This document shows positions 51,434 to 63,912 of a stretch of 64,000 bases of DNA, piece by piece. The DNA is from Nansenia antarctica (Eukaryota; Chordata; Actinopteri; Argentiniformes; Microstomatidae), in the NCBI GenBank assembly GCA_963989245.1, contig OZ022339.1, positions 23,445,697-23,509,696 on the forward strand, in the 5' to 3' direction. Every line of letters starts with the position of its first letter. Position 1 is the stretch's first letter. Under the pieces are notes generated by a model. It was given only the letters and a program-made list of their open reading frames with translations, was not told the DNA's origin and ran no database searches. A program made the translations under genes and the position numbers.

Positions 51434-51734
51434 TTAATGAGGATCCCACTTATTGACAGAAAGGACTATTCACATGCAAAGTTACCCATCCAGGATGTTA
51501 ACATGCTCTTTAGTACGTCAAGACAATAACTGCCATTGTGAATACGTGTTTTGGTAAACTACCACACCCCACTACCATGTTGGAATCCTCTCTGAAATGG
51601 TATCTAGATTTTTCAAACAATTCACCCCTGACATGTATAACATAAAAGAAGCAGAGAGAAGAGAGTACAGGGTATAATCCAGGGTGTCAGGTGAAATTAA
51701 ACTATGTTTACTGTATAAACATCTTGTACATTTA

Positions 51735-51860
51735 GGGCCGGTTTCACAGACAAGGCTTAAGCCTAGTCCTGGACTAAATCACACTTTCAATGTAAAATCT
51801 CCATTGAAGATGCTTTTTAGTCCAGGATTAGGCTTAAGCCTTGTCTGTGAAACTGGCCCA
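51735..51860. mobile_element. Palindromic MITE, about 126 bp
   Basis: GGGCCGGTTTCACAGACAAG and TTAAGCCTAGTCCTGGACTA on the left are inverted on the right, with about 30 bp between. Confidence 0.85.
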
Positions 51861-52667
51861 TAATCTTTAGTTACACTTAATCCTGAGCAAAATAATGGAG
51901 GACATTCCCCTAAGTTGCAGGGTTAGGCATTTTGCCAAGTAATGTCATATATGGAGTGCTATTAGACTCTTAAATTCACTGTCAGCCTCTAACCTGTTTG
52001 TAGTCTTAAATAACCCAATTGTCCAATATAATATATAACTGTGACTTCCCTTTCATGCAGCCATTTAATCTCATTTAATTTAATTATCTTATTCTTGGTT
52101 TTGTCTTTGTGTCATGTTCGTTACTGCTCTCAGAGGTATTACACATCTTTGCTAAAGATTACGAAGTGGAACTCAAAAGAGATCGGTAACCATTAACAAG
52201 TCTAAAGCATCGGCTACCAAAGCTTGAAAAATGGGATTCTGAAACAAATTATAAAAATTAAAAAAAAGAGAATAAAATCAGAAAACAATGGAAATTCCAA
52301 GTTACCACACAGTTCTCCAAAATGCAAACCCCCAGAATATTAGATAAAGGGCATTATATGACAAATGGGGAGAATCTGTCAAGAAAAGCACACAAAAAAC
52401 AACAACAATAGTATTTATAAATGATTGCTTGACGCAAGTCACCCGTCAAGTAATTCAAAACGTCGGTTTGGGACCAATGCTACGGCTGCCATGGCTGCCA
52501 TCCCCAAAACCCCAAAGAACCGCCATCCTCCTCTTTTTCCATGTGGACTTAAGCAGCTATGAGCAGCATGCCTCCGCTGACAGCCACAAGTAAGCCGCTA
52601 CGCTAGCCCAGAGAGGCGCTAGTCGTTAGCAGCCTCGGGGGAGCTCAGGGATTTCAATGGGAGATTT
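51861..52667. other. No gene recognised (intronic)
   Basis: Unique AT-rich sequence. Confidence 0.5.
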
Positions 52668-52920
52668 CCAGAGAGGGAGAGAGAGGAGTGGGGGGAGAGA
52701 AGGATAGGTAGAGAGAGAGAGAGAGAGAGACAGAGAGAGAGGGAGAGAAGGATAGGTAGAGAGAGAGAGGGACAGAGGGAGAGAAGGATAGGTAGAGAGA
52801 GAGAGAGAGAGAGAGAAAGAGGGGGAGAGAGAGAGAGAGGCAGAGAGAGAGAGAGAGAGAGGGGGAGAGGAAGAGAGAGAAGGATAGGGAGAGAGAGAAA
52901 GAGAGAGAGACAGAGTGAGA
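52668..52920. repeat. GAGA-rich tract with GGATAGGTAGAGA units
   Basis: Purine-only on the + strand apart from single T and C bases; the Ser-Leu ORFs across it are artefacts. Confidence 0.95.
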
Positions 52921-53054
52921 ACAAACCACTCACGGGCCGATGCTAATCCAGTGAACTGCAGAGGCTTCACTAGAAAGTAAAACACCCATCAGCTGGCTGC
53001 CCCTTGGGGCAGTAACCCGTAGGTGCCAAAGCAAGGTGCCAAATGTGTGTATAG

Positions 53055-53440
53055 ACTGAAGACCTGAAGACCCATCTCTTCAGGTTACACCTTAACTGCT
53101 CCTCCTGAGACTTCTACTGCCCCCCCAGCACTGCGTCTCCTGAAGACACCCGCTTTTCCCCTCTACTGTGTCCCTAAAAACTTCTATTGCCCCCCTTGTA
53201 CTGTTTCTATGTTTCTCCAGTGTCTAAATATTTAAAAAAATGAAAAAACAACCTAGGTTTAGAAGAAGGTGATAGAAGAAGGTTTTTCCTTCTACCAATG
53301 TCCCCGGGCCTGAGCTGGATTACTCTTCCTGCTACGACTGGTGGATTGTTGATTCACTTGCTTAGTATTCAAATGTATTGATTGTAAGTCGCTTTGGAAT
53401 AAGGCGTCTGCTAAATGCCAAAAATTTAAATGTAATGTAA
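53055..53440 (+). mobile_element. L2 3' end, 5'-truncated
   Basis: It starts at the RT end (AGACCCATCTCTTCAGGTTA) and runs through the same 3'UTR as 26460-26812. Confidence 0.88.
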
Positions 53441-54559
53441 ATGTGTGTACATGTATGTGTGTATGTGTGAGGTCTGTCTCTCTGGAGGGGCGTAAGGAGT
53501 AGGGGAAATCTTATATCGTGAGTTAGGTCAACTACTTCAGAGGATGGGTTGAGCAGTCAGAATCATTGTTAGAAATGGATAAAAAAAACAAATGTATGGA
53601 ATTTCTATGAAGACATTGATAAAAATAAAAAAAATCAGTTGTTTAGTCTGTGAAGCCACGATTATGGTGTAAATGTTTGTTGTGTTATCTGAAACTTGGA
53701 CCACCCTACAGGACAAGCTCAAAGAAGACCCTTCATCTACCTAACAGACACACACAAGTTACAGTATTAAGGAATTTTAGGTTAGTGTTTTATGATGTTC
53801 CTGAAATACTATATGACTATACCTACAGACAAAGTGTTTTCTTCAAGGAGCTGTTAACATGCATCTGTGCCCATCCCTCTCACTAGGTCCTGACTCCTGA
53901 GTTCCCACGGTTTGCAGGTTGCTACAGTGAGCTGAATATGACAACGCAAAGCAACGGTCTTAACATCCCACGATTGGCACCTTTAGAAAGTTGGCTGCTC
54001 CAAAATGTTTGTACAAAGTGAAGGCATGATTTCTCTGCAGGCAGTTCCTACAAACGTTGCTAGACACTAGCTCAGATCCCCCACTGCAGCATCCTGATAA
54101 CCAAAGAACTGCAAAACCACAATGACAAACTCCAACTGTTATCAGGACAGCTGGCTGCAAAGAGGCGCTCCTCTGCGAAGGTACTTTTCCACTCTCTGCG
54201 TGAGCGGCTGAGCGTACAAGGCAACGGCGGTGGGGGACTGGGAACAGCTGCTAGCGAGGCAGATCGACTTTGTCGCAAACAATGGAGTCACTTATATCCC
54301 TTTCTCGGTCAGCAAACCGATTGCCAATATGGTGGGTGCAACAATCAATGCAGCCAGAAAACAATGTTGAGAAATGACTGTTTAGTGTTTAGTGTTTAGT
54401 GTTTACTGGAGACATTCGTTCCTCAATGCACGGGACAACGTTTCATGAACTGTTTAGAGTTGTACTGTGAATAGGTAAGCGGGGGGGAATGGTAAGTAAA
54501 TATGCCACTAGAAAATAACAAATGCAACATTCAATATCTGCTCCTCCCTGCTAGGTCGT
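53441..54559. other. No gene recognised (intronic)
   Basis: Unique sequence; 54388-54412 has a TTTAGTG triplication. Confidence 0.5.
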
Positions 54560-54830
54560 AAAAATGAGATTAGCTTATCCTGCAAGGAAATCAGTCCGAC
54601 CACATCTATTTACGCAGAAATTAATCAAGCTGGAACCCCAAAAATGCCAATTCGCTTCCTTTTTTGTCTGTATGGCAGTGAAATCCCTAATTTCATCACC
54701 TCGAGGATGACAAAAAGCTACCATGGTGTTGCGAATAGGTCTAAAATTCTATTCAAAGAGGTCTAAAAAAGTAGGTATTAAATTTGACTTGTTGAAACTC
54801 GTTGGAACCCTGAATAGGATTAGACATAGG
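54560..54830 (-). mobile_element. Partial inverted copy of the CAGGGTTCC element
   Basis: GAAATCAGTCCGACCACATC, ATTAATCAAGCTGGAACC and CCTCGAGGATGACAAAAAGC are the reverse of parts of 54939-55379. Confidence 0.8.
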
Positions 54831-54938
54831 CCTCCTTGGGCCTGTTTGTCCACACTTCCAAAATAGGCTTCTCTGATAATAACATCCAAACATGATGATC
54901 AGATCCCTATGCAATCACCGTACAGTACATTTACACAT

Positions 54939-55379
54939 CAGGGTTCCTACAAGTTTCAACAAGTCAAATTTAAGACCTTTTTAGACCTTTTTTTAGACCT
55001 CTTTGAATATCATTTTAGACATATGCCGGTGGTTCGCAACACCATATGATAGCTTTTTGTCATCCTCAAGGTGATGAAATTAGGGATCTCACTGCCATAC
55101 AGACAAAAAGTCTGAAGGATAATTAATCCTATTTTATAAGTCCCATAATTAACATTAACTGTACACATTTGGCATTTTTTTGGTTCCAGCTTGATTAATT
55201 TCTGCGGAAATAGATGTGGTCTGACTGATTTCCTTGCAGGACAAGCTAATCTAATTTTTAAGTCTTAGAACCTAATTTTTTAGACCTAATAACAGAAATG
55301 TAGGACCTTTTAAGGTCCTATAAATCGGATTGCTGGATTTTAGACTTTACGGCTTTTTAAGACCAGCGCGGGAACCCTG
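54939..55379 (+). mobile_element. DNA transposon/MITE with CAGGGTTCC ends
   Basis: The ends CAGGGTTCCTAC and GCGGGAACCCTG are inverted. ACACAT lies on both sides (54933-54938 and 55380-55385). There is no coding capacity. The termini resemble those of the intron-forming element (CAGGGTAT), so the two may belong to one superfamily. Confidence 0.85.
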
Positions 55380-55967
55380 ACACATGGTATAACCCCCCCC
55401 AACGTGCATCCCTTTTGTCTCATATTTCTACATCACACGCGCATTTACTTCCCCCCCGCTTTAATTACTAGACTGTATGCACTTTTGGTAGCCAGATTGC
55501 GTCGCCAATGCTGTCTGATAACCTTTCGGATCTCTTCACCTCATGCAGGGGTGTGGCTGTATTCTGTTCACAGGTAGCATTCAAATGCACGGTGTGTCGT
55601 TGTAGTAAATAGTCTACCTCAAAGATCCATTCTGGTTAGCATCAACTGTCTATCAGGTTCTTGCAGAGTCAATTTGTATCAACGCAAGCTATGGAATAAA
55701 TTATAATACGGTTCGCTGATGTACTGTTGTAACCTATTTTGTGGAGACATCATACAAGACAGTTTCTCTTGTTTCATTGTGGACCATTGTGTTGTATTCA
55801 CATCCAGTTTAACTCGATTTCTGGTACCGAACATTACTTGTATTTTAGGAGAGAACGGATTCTTTCATTCAAACTCTATTTTACAGCATATATAACACCG
55901 TTATGGAGTTTTGGAGTTATTTCATGAATTCTTTGTTGCCTTTGTAGCCCCTACCCCCACTTCCAAA

Positions 55968-56359
55968 CAGGGTATCTTGAGGTTAATTTCAATACCTTTC
56001 TAATACTTTTTAAAGACCTTGTCAATATTTTTCCAGACCTCACCGCCACTTGGAGCTGTAACCGTTTACATCAGTGACACCTTTAACTTAACAGTTTTAG
56101 TTTGCAATAGACTAGACCACTATCATACAACAGAATTTCCGGTTCATCTTTGTTTTTTAATAAAACTAATAAATTCACGAACTTTTACTAAAAGTTTTTA
56201 GGACTCAAACACTTTGGACAGAGTCTAATTCAGAAAAATACATACAAAATTCAAGACCTCATAAAACCGTGATAAGACTTTAATACTTATTAAGGGTCTT
56301 GATTTTCCAAAATTGATTTATCAACTTGTAATACTTTTCAAGACACCGCGGATACCCTG
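55968..56359 (+). mobile_element. Second copy of the rin3 intron-forming element, 392 bp
   Basis: The ends are CAGGGTATCTTG and GCGGATACCCTG. It is clearly homologous to 9030-9367 over its length but keeps about 65 central bases missing there. It is directly flanked by a 47-bp exact direct repeat (55921-55967 and 56360-56406). Confidence 0.9.
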
Positions 56360-56734
56360 TTCATGAATTCTTTGTTGCCTTTGTAGCCCCTACCCCCACT
56401 TCCAAAGAACAGCCCCAGCTGAAGACATCACAGCTTTGAGGAATGAATGAGTGGGGGCATGCCGCTCACACAGGCACTGCATCACCCGCTGCTCCTGCTC
56501 CCTTTCACCTCTGTTTGCAGACCTCTCTAGACAGGAACTGTTCCATTCAGCATGTGTCAAGAAGTGTGTTTGCAAACAGTGTTCCAGCAGTTCCATGTTC
56601 AAAGTTTCTTGTTGTTTGACCACTCAAACATGATTAGTCATCGAGGCAGCTACCAAACTGCAGCTATTCAACGCCTCAACAGCTGAGAATGTCACTGTTG
56701 CTGTTCGGTTACGACGACTGCGAATGGCCCCCTG

Positions 56735-56865
56735 GATTTGAGCATAAGTTACCTTTTCCTGCTATGACTGGTGGATAGATGATTCACTTATTTAGTCAAA
56801 TGTATTTGTTGTAAGTTGCTTTGGAATAAGGCGTCTGCTAAATGCCTAAAATGTAAAACTGTAAA
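56735..56865 (+). mobile_element. L2 3' end scrap
   Basis: ACTGGTGGATAGATGATTCA through GGAATAAGGCGTCTGCTAAA. Confidence 0.85.
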
Positions 56866-56879
56866 TGTTACTGCTACCT

Positions 56880-57780
56880 AGGTACCTCGGGTTTTAAGTC
56901 ACGGTTCGGTGCGTTTTCGGTATAACAGGGTCAAAATTATCACAAAACATTTGTATTATTATTAATATTATTAAACAGTGGTGTACTAAACAAATAGTGG
57001 GTCTTTCTTTCTTTTTTATTGGAGAATAGAAGTATATAAGTCAGGTATAAGAATATATAAATGTCAAATACAAGGTATACAATTGACTTCAAAATAAGTA
57101 AAGGGGGGGGGGGTCTTTTTTTCTTAAATAAAATAAAGTCTGTCAATACTGCTGCAACCTACTAATAAAAAAGTAAAATTTACTGAAAAGTAAATCAAAT
57201 TAATATTCTCTCAATAAAGAATATAATAAAATTAAACATCCATTAAGGTGCAGCATTTAGAAAATGAACTGTACTTGAACTGAACTGTACTTGTATTCAC
57301 ATAAGCAGCTTTCAACATCACATTAGGACCTGCCAGCTTGTACTGACATTCATTGTATTTTCTATGCAATATCAAATCAAATCAAATCAAATTTTATTTG
57401 TATAGCGCATTTCTCACAAGATGCGACTCAATGCGCTTTACATACTGACAGAGCCGCAAGCAGGCAAAAGTAAAAAACCTGTACACTATGTAGCCAGGAA
57501 AATTCCCTTGCAGCCCTCTACTCATAGAGCGACTACTAGCCAGTTTGCCTACCAGCACCCAGCTCTAGTCCAATCAAATTACTTGGTCGCTCAATGACGT
57601 TGAACCCAGTGTGAGCAAATTTACGAACGCAGCGCTTGAGATACACCTGATTACTTAAAATAAAAATAAAAAGTTTTGCATGTGCAGTACAACGCTGTAT
57701 CATTTGGTACACACGCGAACCGAACGGCCCGTACCGAAGATTTTCGGTATGAATACGTGAAACGTTACACCCCTACTGCT
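56880..57780 (-). mobile_element. hAT-like element remnant
   Basis: The right end read inward is AGGGGTGTAACGTTTCACGT, ATTCATACCGAAAATC, a familiar fish hAT-type terminus. The left side (TTCGGTGCGTTTTCGGTATA) is its decayed counterpart. 57371-57475 inside is another retroelement tail (TCAAATTTTATTTGTATAGC). Confidence 0.6.
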
Positions 57781-58513
57781 ACCTGTTCATCTAGCTAAAA
57801 ACACAAATGTTGACCTGTCATTCCTACTGTCACAAGCCTACAGTGCAGACTTTCAGGCTGAACCATGTAGGACAAGCCTACTCACTGTGAAACGTTGCTG
57901 GCCACATAAATGTTGTTCATTGTTTGGTAATCCCTAATGAAACCATACGAGTTCAAGGTCTAGATTATGTTACTGATATTGTTGTTGAAGTTCCAAGAAA
58001 GCAATCAAATTCAGTTTAGTGAAAGAGGCAATATAATAAACCAATAAATTCCATGTATCGAGCTGTTTCCTTTCTGGCATTTCAGGATAATATTCTGTGG
58101 AACTACGGCACAGTAGACAATAATTCACTGGCTCATATAAAGCAATGTTTTGGTCGGTAGCTTCATCAGGGTTTACAGAGAGGGTCTGTTTGCGCACCTA
58201 TAAGGGAACCCATACATGTCTGCCCAATTGTCTTGGATCATGTCATTATAATCGTCCAGCAGCAACACATTTTGTAGATTTACATTAGTGGCTTGTGCCA
58301 ACACTGACTGTATTCACATAGGGCACCAACACAGTGTTTCAGCGGAGCCATTTGTCCATTTTAGAAACCCAACATTATCCTTAAAAGTAAAAAAGCCCTC
58401 TCAGTGAGGGCTAACGAGGGGCCTTCCCCTACCCCTTCCTGGTTTCTTGTAGACGAGTGATTCCTTGCAGCCATTGCTCCATTGTCATTCAACCAATTGG
58501 CATTAACATTCAA
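57781..58513. other. No gene recognised (intronic)
   Basis: Unique sequence. Confidence 0.5.
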
Positions 58514-58845
58514 TTAGGTCATGTTCTCACATGAAAGTCCGAAACGAATCCCGGAACAAGTGGATGAGTTCGCAACATTGTTGCATAAATTATTTCTCAC
58601 AGCCCTTTATGTAAACGAAGTAACATACGCAATCGAAGCAACAGACGAAGCAAGTGATGGATGCGTCGTTTCTAACCGGAGCGAAACCCCCCTTTTCAAG
58701 CGGAGCATCCGTTGGTTCTTTGCTGCGGGAGCGACTTCGAATGCGCGTTCTCACAGCTCCAAACAACGCAGAGCAATTTTTTTTAAATCCTAAACTCCGA
58801 TTCCAAGTGAAGCAAATGTTCTAGTGAGAACACACCCTTAATCTC
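58514..58845 (+). mobile_element. Non-autonomous DNA element family C, copy 1
   Basis: The ends GTCATGTTCTCACATGAAAG and TTCTAGTGAGAACAC are inverted around TGTTCTCAC. It shares ATGTAAACGAAGTAACATAC with 62198-62630. Confidence 0.8.
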
Positions 58846-59094
58846 AAATCTGAGTTTGCACGTAGGTCTTCACTTCAAAAAGTTGGAACTGAAATGTGTC
58901 TGGTCTTTATAAAATCCAGCTCAAGTGAGACTAAGCAGTGGGTGTACAATCTAAAGCAAACTGTAGCAAGTAGGCATGGAATAAACCCCAACACAATTAA
59001 ACTGTTGCTTTCAAGTGCCAAAAGTAACTAATGTTCAAGGACAGCATCATGAAACTGAGGCCCTCACTGGGATGTGCAGAATCAGCTGAGTATT

Positions 59095-59400
59095 CAGAAA
59101 GGTTAAAGGTTATCTTGATGAGATGAGGTAACAAGGTTATCTTGATGAGATAACAAGGTTATCTTGATGAGATGAGGTAACACAGTTATCTTGATGAGAT
59201 GAGGTAACAGTCAGCTACTCACACTGAACCTTCAGAAAGGTTATCTTGATGAGAAGGTAACAGTCAACTACTCTCACACTGAACCTTCAGAAAGGTTATC
59301 TTGATGAGAAGGTAACAGTCAACTACTCTCACACTGAACCTTCAGAAAGGTTATCTTGATGAGATGAGGTAACAGTCAGCTACTCTCACACTGAACCTTC
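59095..59400. repeat. About 60-bp minisatellite
   Basis: GGTTATCTTGATGAGATGAG plus GTAACAGTCAGCTACTCTCA and CACTGAACCTTCAGAAA is repeated about five times, with shorter units at the start. Confidence 0.92.
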
Positions 59401-59645
59401 CACACTCACTACGTCTGACTCACTTGGTCAGACAGCTTCTTTACAAAATTACGGCCAAATTCAATAAGATTCATTTGTTTGATTTCACAAAGAAAAACAA
59501 ACAAACATTAAAGGTATAACAAAATGATAAAATAAAAAGTTTAAGAGAAATAGGTAGAAGTATACAAGTGCAGTTTGTACCTTGTGCACAACACTTATAT
59601 AATAGTGAATCTATCCAGGAAAGCAGATTTATAGAGCACTGTTAT

Positions 59646-60500
59646 CAGGGTTCCCACTAGGGCTGGGCAAACGATCAACATTTCTTTTTCGATAATCGTA
59701 AGAATTAACGATCAATTATCGATTAATCGATAAGCTTTTTTTTTCCTTGGGGAAAAAACTTTATTTGTGTTGCTATTGCACACATTCATTCATTCACATT
59801 CAAACTAGACACTACAGTCAGATAACAATCCTCTTAAACAAGGCAGTGAGTAGCTTAAATTGTTTAACTTAAAAACACATTTTACGTTATAAATAAAAAT
59901 ATAGAAAATAAGTAACTCACCATAGGAGCAGTAAAAAAACAGTTACTCACAAATAGGAGGATGACTGAAAACGTTAGTGTCCTTAAGAGCGTCCAGCTTA
60001 ACTTAAATTTAAACTCCAGCGAGAGACTGTAGGCGGCAGGCCTACTGGTTCTTGTTCAGAAAGATGATCATGTTAACATGTTCAGGGGTGAGAGACGAAC
60101 GCAATCTGGTGACACGTGGACAAACTAATTTCCATTATTATTATTATAATTATAATTATTGTTTTTTTAAAATAACGATTATCGAGCAAAATATTTTGTG
60201 ATCGACCAAGATCCTTATCGATCAATTATCGATCGTCGATCATTGATGCCCACCCCTTGATGTCCACACCTTCTGAAACATCACATTCAAGCACTTTTCA
60301 AGGACTTTCAAGACTCAATTCCCTCAAATTCAAGGACCCAACACGGCATAGTTTGAGACAGATCTAGATGAGAATTTATATAATTGGAACTATCCGCTCA
60401 CAGACAACAATTAAAAAGAGAGGCTTTTGAATGTAGCGACTTGAACATGACTAGATGGTCTCTATAATTACATAAAACATTTTTTAATATATATTTTTTT

Positions 60501-60539
<39 letters not shown>

Positions 60540-60651
60540 AATTCAAGCACTTTCAATGACCCATGTCTATTTTCAAAAACTTTCAAGGCCTTGATTTTTC
60601 TCTTCTCAAATTCACAAACTTTCAAGGATTTCAAGGACCCGTGGGAACCCT
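59646..60651. mobile_element. CAGGGTTCCCAC element with a nested CGAT-rich hAT-like MITE
   Basis: The outer ends CAGGGTTCCCAC (59646) and GTGGGAACCCTG (60640) are inverted. The inner element, about 59660-60256, has AGGGCTGGGCAAACGATCAA and GATCATTGATGCCCACCCC ends and repeated ATCGATTAATCGATAAG. A (GA)n tract lies at 60503-60533. Confidence 0.75.
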
Positions 60652-61344
60652 GCTTTCTATATGCACTGTTCTATATGCACTGCGCTCTTGGACTCTTGAC
60701 ATAATAGGTTGTCCTCTGATCTTCACTGGCCGATCATGCAGAACACCAGCTCATTAAATTCCTGTTTCCACTTAGGATAAGGTATAGCCACCACTCCCTT
60801 AAATTAACTTTTACAATAACTTTTTAAGGGCTTGATGGGCCATAAAACCCAATCCAGTTAAGGCCCTTGTAAAACAGCTACCTCTCCACCTCAAGGCTTT
60901 CTGTAAGCAGTTAATCACAGGAGGAGCACATCTCAGTATTGAGTGTCCTATTACACAGGTATCAGTTATTAATTAAACAGGGTAGGCCAAAGTGCAAGTT
61001 GGTGATTTTATTCTAGATTTTCCACATTATACTGAGTAACAACACTTGTTGCAAACAAGTACCGAGTACCTCCAGCCTAATGCCAGGAAGACGCTGCCAA
61101 TTTAAAAGGATTTTCTTGTTGCCGAACAATTTTCTGAATCGGCATGAAATCCTAAGGATCAGGGGTGTCAATGTTGTCCGCTGGGTGGTTTTCTGGAAAA
61201 AAAGCAAGTCTGTAGACATCTTGGTTTGATGAATGTAGCAGCGACTACATTCATCATTCATCATGTTATTGACGGCCATTATCAAGGTCAAAGGTCAAAC
61301 TCAATGTAGAAAGACAGGGCTGGCAGTAGCAGTGCAGCAGCAGT
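60652..61344. other. No gene recognised (intronic)
   Basis: Unique sequence. Confidence 0.5.
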
Positions 61345-61578
61345 AAATGGACAGCGCCTTTATCCAAATCGCTTTACAACGGCCTCTCATTCACCCATTC
61401 ACACACCAATGGCGGCAAGCTACCATGCAAGGCGCCGGCCCGCTCACTGGGAGCAATTTGGGGTTCAGTGTCTTGCCCAAGGACACTTTGACATGTGGCC
61501 AGCCGGGGCTCGAACCGCCGATCTGCCAACCTTGCGATCATTAGACGGCGGCTCTACCTCCTCTGCCACAGCCGCCCC
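61345..61578 (-). mobile_element. tRNA-derived SINE family B, copy 7
   Basis: Nearly full length; the outermost 3' tail is shortened. A two-copy CACACTGTCTGTATGGACAC repeat follows at 61597-61665. Confidence 0.9.
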
Positions 61579-61665
61579 ATGCAGCAGTGCCACAGCAGAC
61601 ACACTGTCTGTATGGACACGCACACCTGAGAGCAGAAACACTGTCTGTATGGACACCACACACCT

Positions 61666-62197
61666 GAGAGCCACAGCAGCTCCCCGACACATGAGTTAGA
61701 GGTGTGGCCAGTGTGGCCCTGGAGGGAGTGCATGTCAACTTCACTGGGAAGGTGATGAAAGGAATAAAAACTGAAATAAATCATTTTCTATCATTCTATC
61801 ATTCTGACAATTCACATTCTTCAAAATAAAGTAGTGATCCTAACTGACCTAAGACAGGGAATGTTTACTAGGATTAAATGACAGGAACTGTGAAAAGAAA
61901 TGTCCATTTAAATGTATTTGGCTAAGTAAGTAGCCTTGAGAACCGATGGTTCTGGAGCCTAATGGCCCTCATGGCAGGAGCCTATATCCTGTTTCCGTAG
62001 CGTGAGGCGGCTTACTTGTAAGTACACCCCCCTGGACATGAGGCTGGTATGTTGCAGGGTCTTACGCAGGGTCCCCAATCCAACCCTTAATGCTGAGTGC
62101 CAAGCAGGGAGGCATTGGGTACCATTTTTATAGTCTTTGGTATGACTCGGCCAGGGATCAAACTCACAACCTCCCAAACTCAGGTTGGACACTCTGG
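61666..62197. other. No gene recognised; cloverleaf search negative by eye
   Basis: 62110-62190 contains ACTCGGCCAGGGATCAAACT, reminiscent of a SINE B box, but no complete element. Confidence 0.4.
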
Positions 62198-62630
62198 TCA
62201 TGTTCTCACATGAAAGTCAGAATCGAGACCCGGAGCAAGTGGATGAGTTCGCAACATTTAATGCATAAATAATTTCTCTGATTTGCGTTCTCACAGCCCT
62301 TCATGTAAACGAAGTAACATACGCAATCGAAGCAACAGACGATTGGTCCGAAAAATTGAGAATTGCCCGTTCGTCCCGCTCTTATCCAGATCAACACGCG
62401 TGCGCTGTTGTTATCCTATGGACAGCCTCGAGCAGCGTTCTCACCAAAAGCGAAGGGAAGCAAAGTGATGGATGCGTTGTTTCTAACCGGAGCGAAACCA
62501 CCCTTTTCAAGCGGAGCATCCGTCGGTTGTTTGCTCCGGGAGTGACTTCAAACGACGCAGAGCAAAGCAAATTTTATCCTAAACTCCGATTCCAAGTGAA
62601 GCAAATGTTCTAGTGAGAACACCCCCTCTA
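62198..62630 (+). mobile_element. Non-autonomous DNA element family C, copy 2
   Basis: Same ends as 58514-58845. It carries about 100 extra internal bases (CGTCCCGCTCTTATCCAGAT), so copy 1 is a deletion derivative of this form. Confidence 0.82.
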
Positions 62631-62835
62631 ACTGCAAGGCCACTAAGCTGGTACACGTATTTGGCTAAGGTGTGTAAACGTCTGACTTCAACTGTACTCT
62701 TAACATGATGCAGCTACCACTATACTTCACACCAGGGAAGGTGCGGAAACTGCACTGCTAACTATGAGTGACTTGAAGAAAAGAGTGTCATACCAAAGGG
62801 TCGGAATACTTATGTATATTAGGTAGCAATAGGTA

Positions 62836-63317
62836 CACTCACCGAACACTTTATTAGGAACACTTTCTCATTCATTCAGGTGGTGTAATGGTGTGGGGAA
62901 TGTTTTCTTGCCACAGCCTATTTGAGTATTGTTGCTGACCATGTCCATCACTTCATGGTCACAATGTACCCATCTTCTAATGGCTACTTCCAGTATGACA
63001 ATGCACCATGTCACAAAGCAAAAGTCATCTCAAACTGGTTTCATGAACATGACAATGAGTCCAGTGTTCTTCAGTGGCCTTCCCAGTCACCGGATCTGAA
63101 TCCAATAGAACACCTTTGGGATGTGGTAGAACGGGAGATTCACAGCTTGAACCTGAGAAATCTGCAGGAATTGCGTGATGCAATCATCATGGACCAGAAT
63201 CTCAAAACATCAACATCTTGTGGAATCAATATCATGAAGAATCTAGGCTTTTTTGAGAGCAAAGGGAGGCCCTACCCAGTATTAGTATAGTGTTCCTAAT
63301 GAAGTGTACAGTGAGTG
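62836..63317 (+). mobile_element. Tc1-like transposon, internally deleted, both ends present
   Basis: CACTCACCGAACACTTTATT on the left and AAGTGTACAGTGAGTG on the right are inverted, with TA on each side. The surviving ORF (62922-63290) is the transposase C-terminal part with SQSPDLNPIEHLWDVVEREI; the N-terminal DNA-binding region and part of the catalytic core are deleted. Confidence 0.9.
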
Positions 63318-63777
63318 TATTTCTGTATTTAAAGTTTGCTTCGGGTGATCAGCAGATAACACTAATGAATGCCGCAAACTCCATGCATAAAATAAAAGAG
63401 AATGCCCAATAATGGATGTAAGAACTTTCTTCTTTTGATTCAATAAAGCACAAATAGGCTGGGGCTGTACGCAATGCCAAATAAATACAGTATTTCAAAC
63501 AAGAAAACAGAATTGAAAGACAACAGCAGCAGCAGCGAAGGTCAACATTGTTCCCACCATAGTTTTACTGTTTCGGTTTACATATGGAGATAGGTCTGCC
63601 CCCTCCGTTCACACGTGACATGTCGGAAGGTCACTACATTATTCAGACTGTCCAAACTATGAACCTGACTGCCTGGGTTCATCTGTGATGCTCTGCGGCA
63701 TTCATGCACCATTGGTGTTGGTAAAATCCACAATATTATTTATCCATAATATTATGTCGCTATCTCACTGACCTGGG

Positions 63778-63912
63778 AGGTATTCCATCAAGGTCACTAA
63801 AGGAGAATCCAGGCTTATTTTGATAAGTCTCACGAGACACCAAAAATAAGGCTGGATTTTTTTCAATAAATCTTTCTTATAAATCTCACGACATTGATGG
63901 AATCCTACCCTA
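63778..63912. mobile_element. Small inverted-repeat MITE
   Basis: GGTATTCCATCAA at the left is inverted as TTGATGGAATCCTA at the right. Inner halves AATAAG/CTTATT and TCTCACGA also pair. Confidence 0.7.

Noticed and set aside
53960..54278. Minus ORFs with a Pro/Ser/Arg stretch as possible first kcnk5 exon
   Set aside because: They do not resemble the channel N-terminus (no TM1, no cap helix), and no phase-0 donor follows a channel-like sequence.
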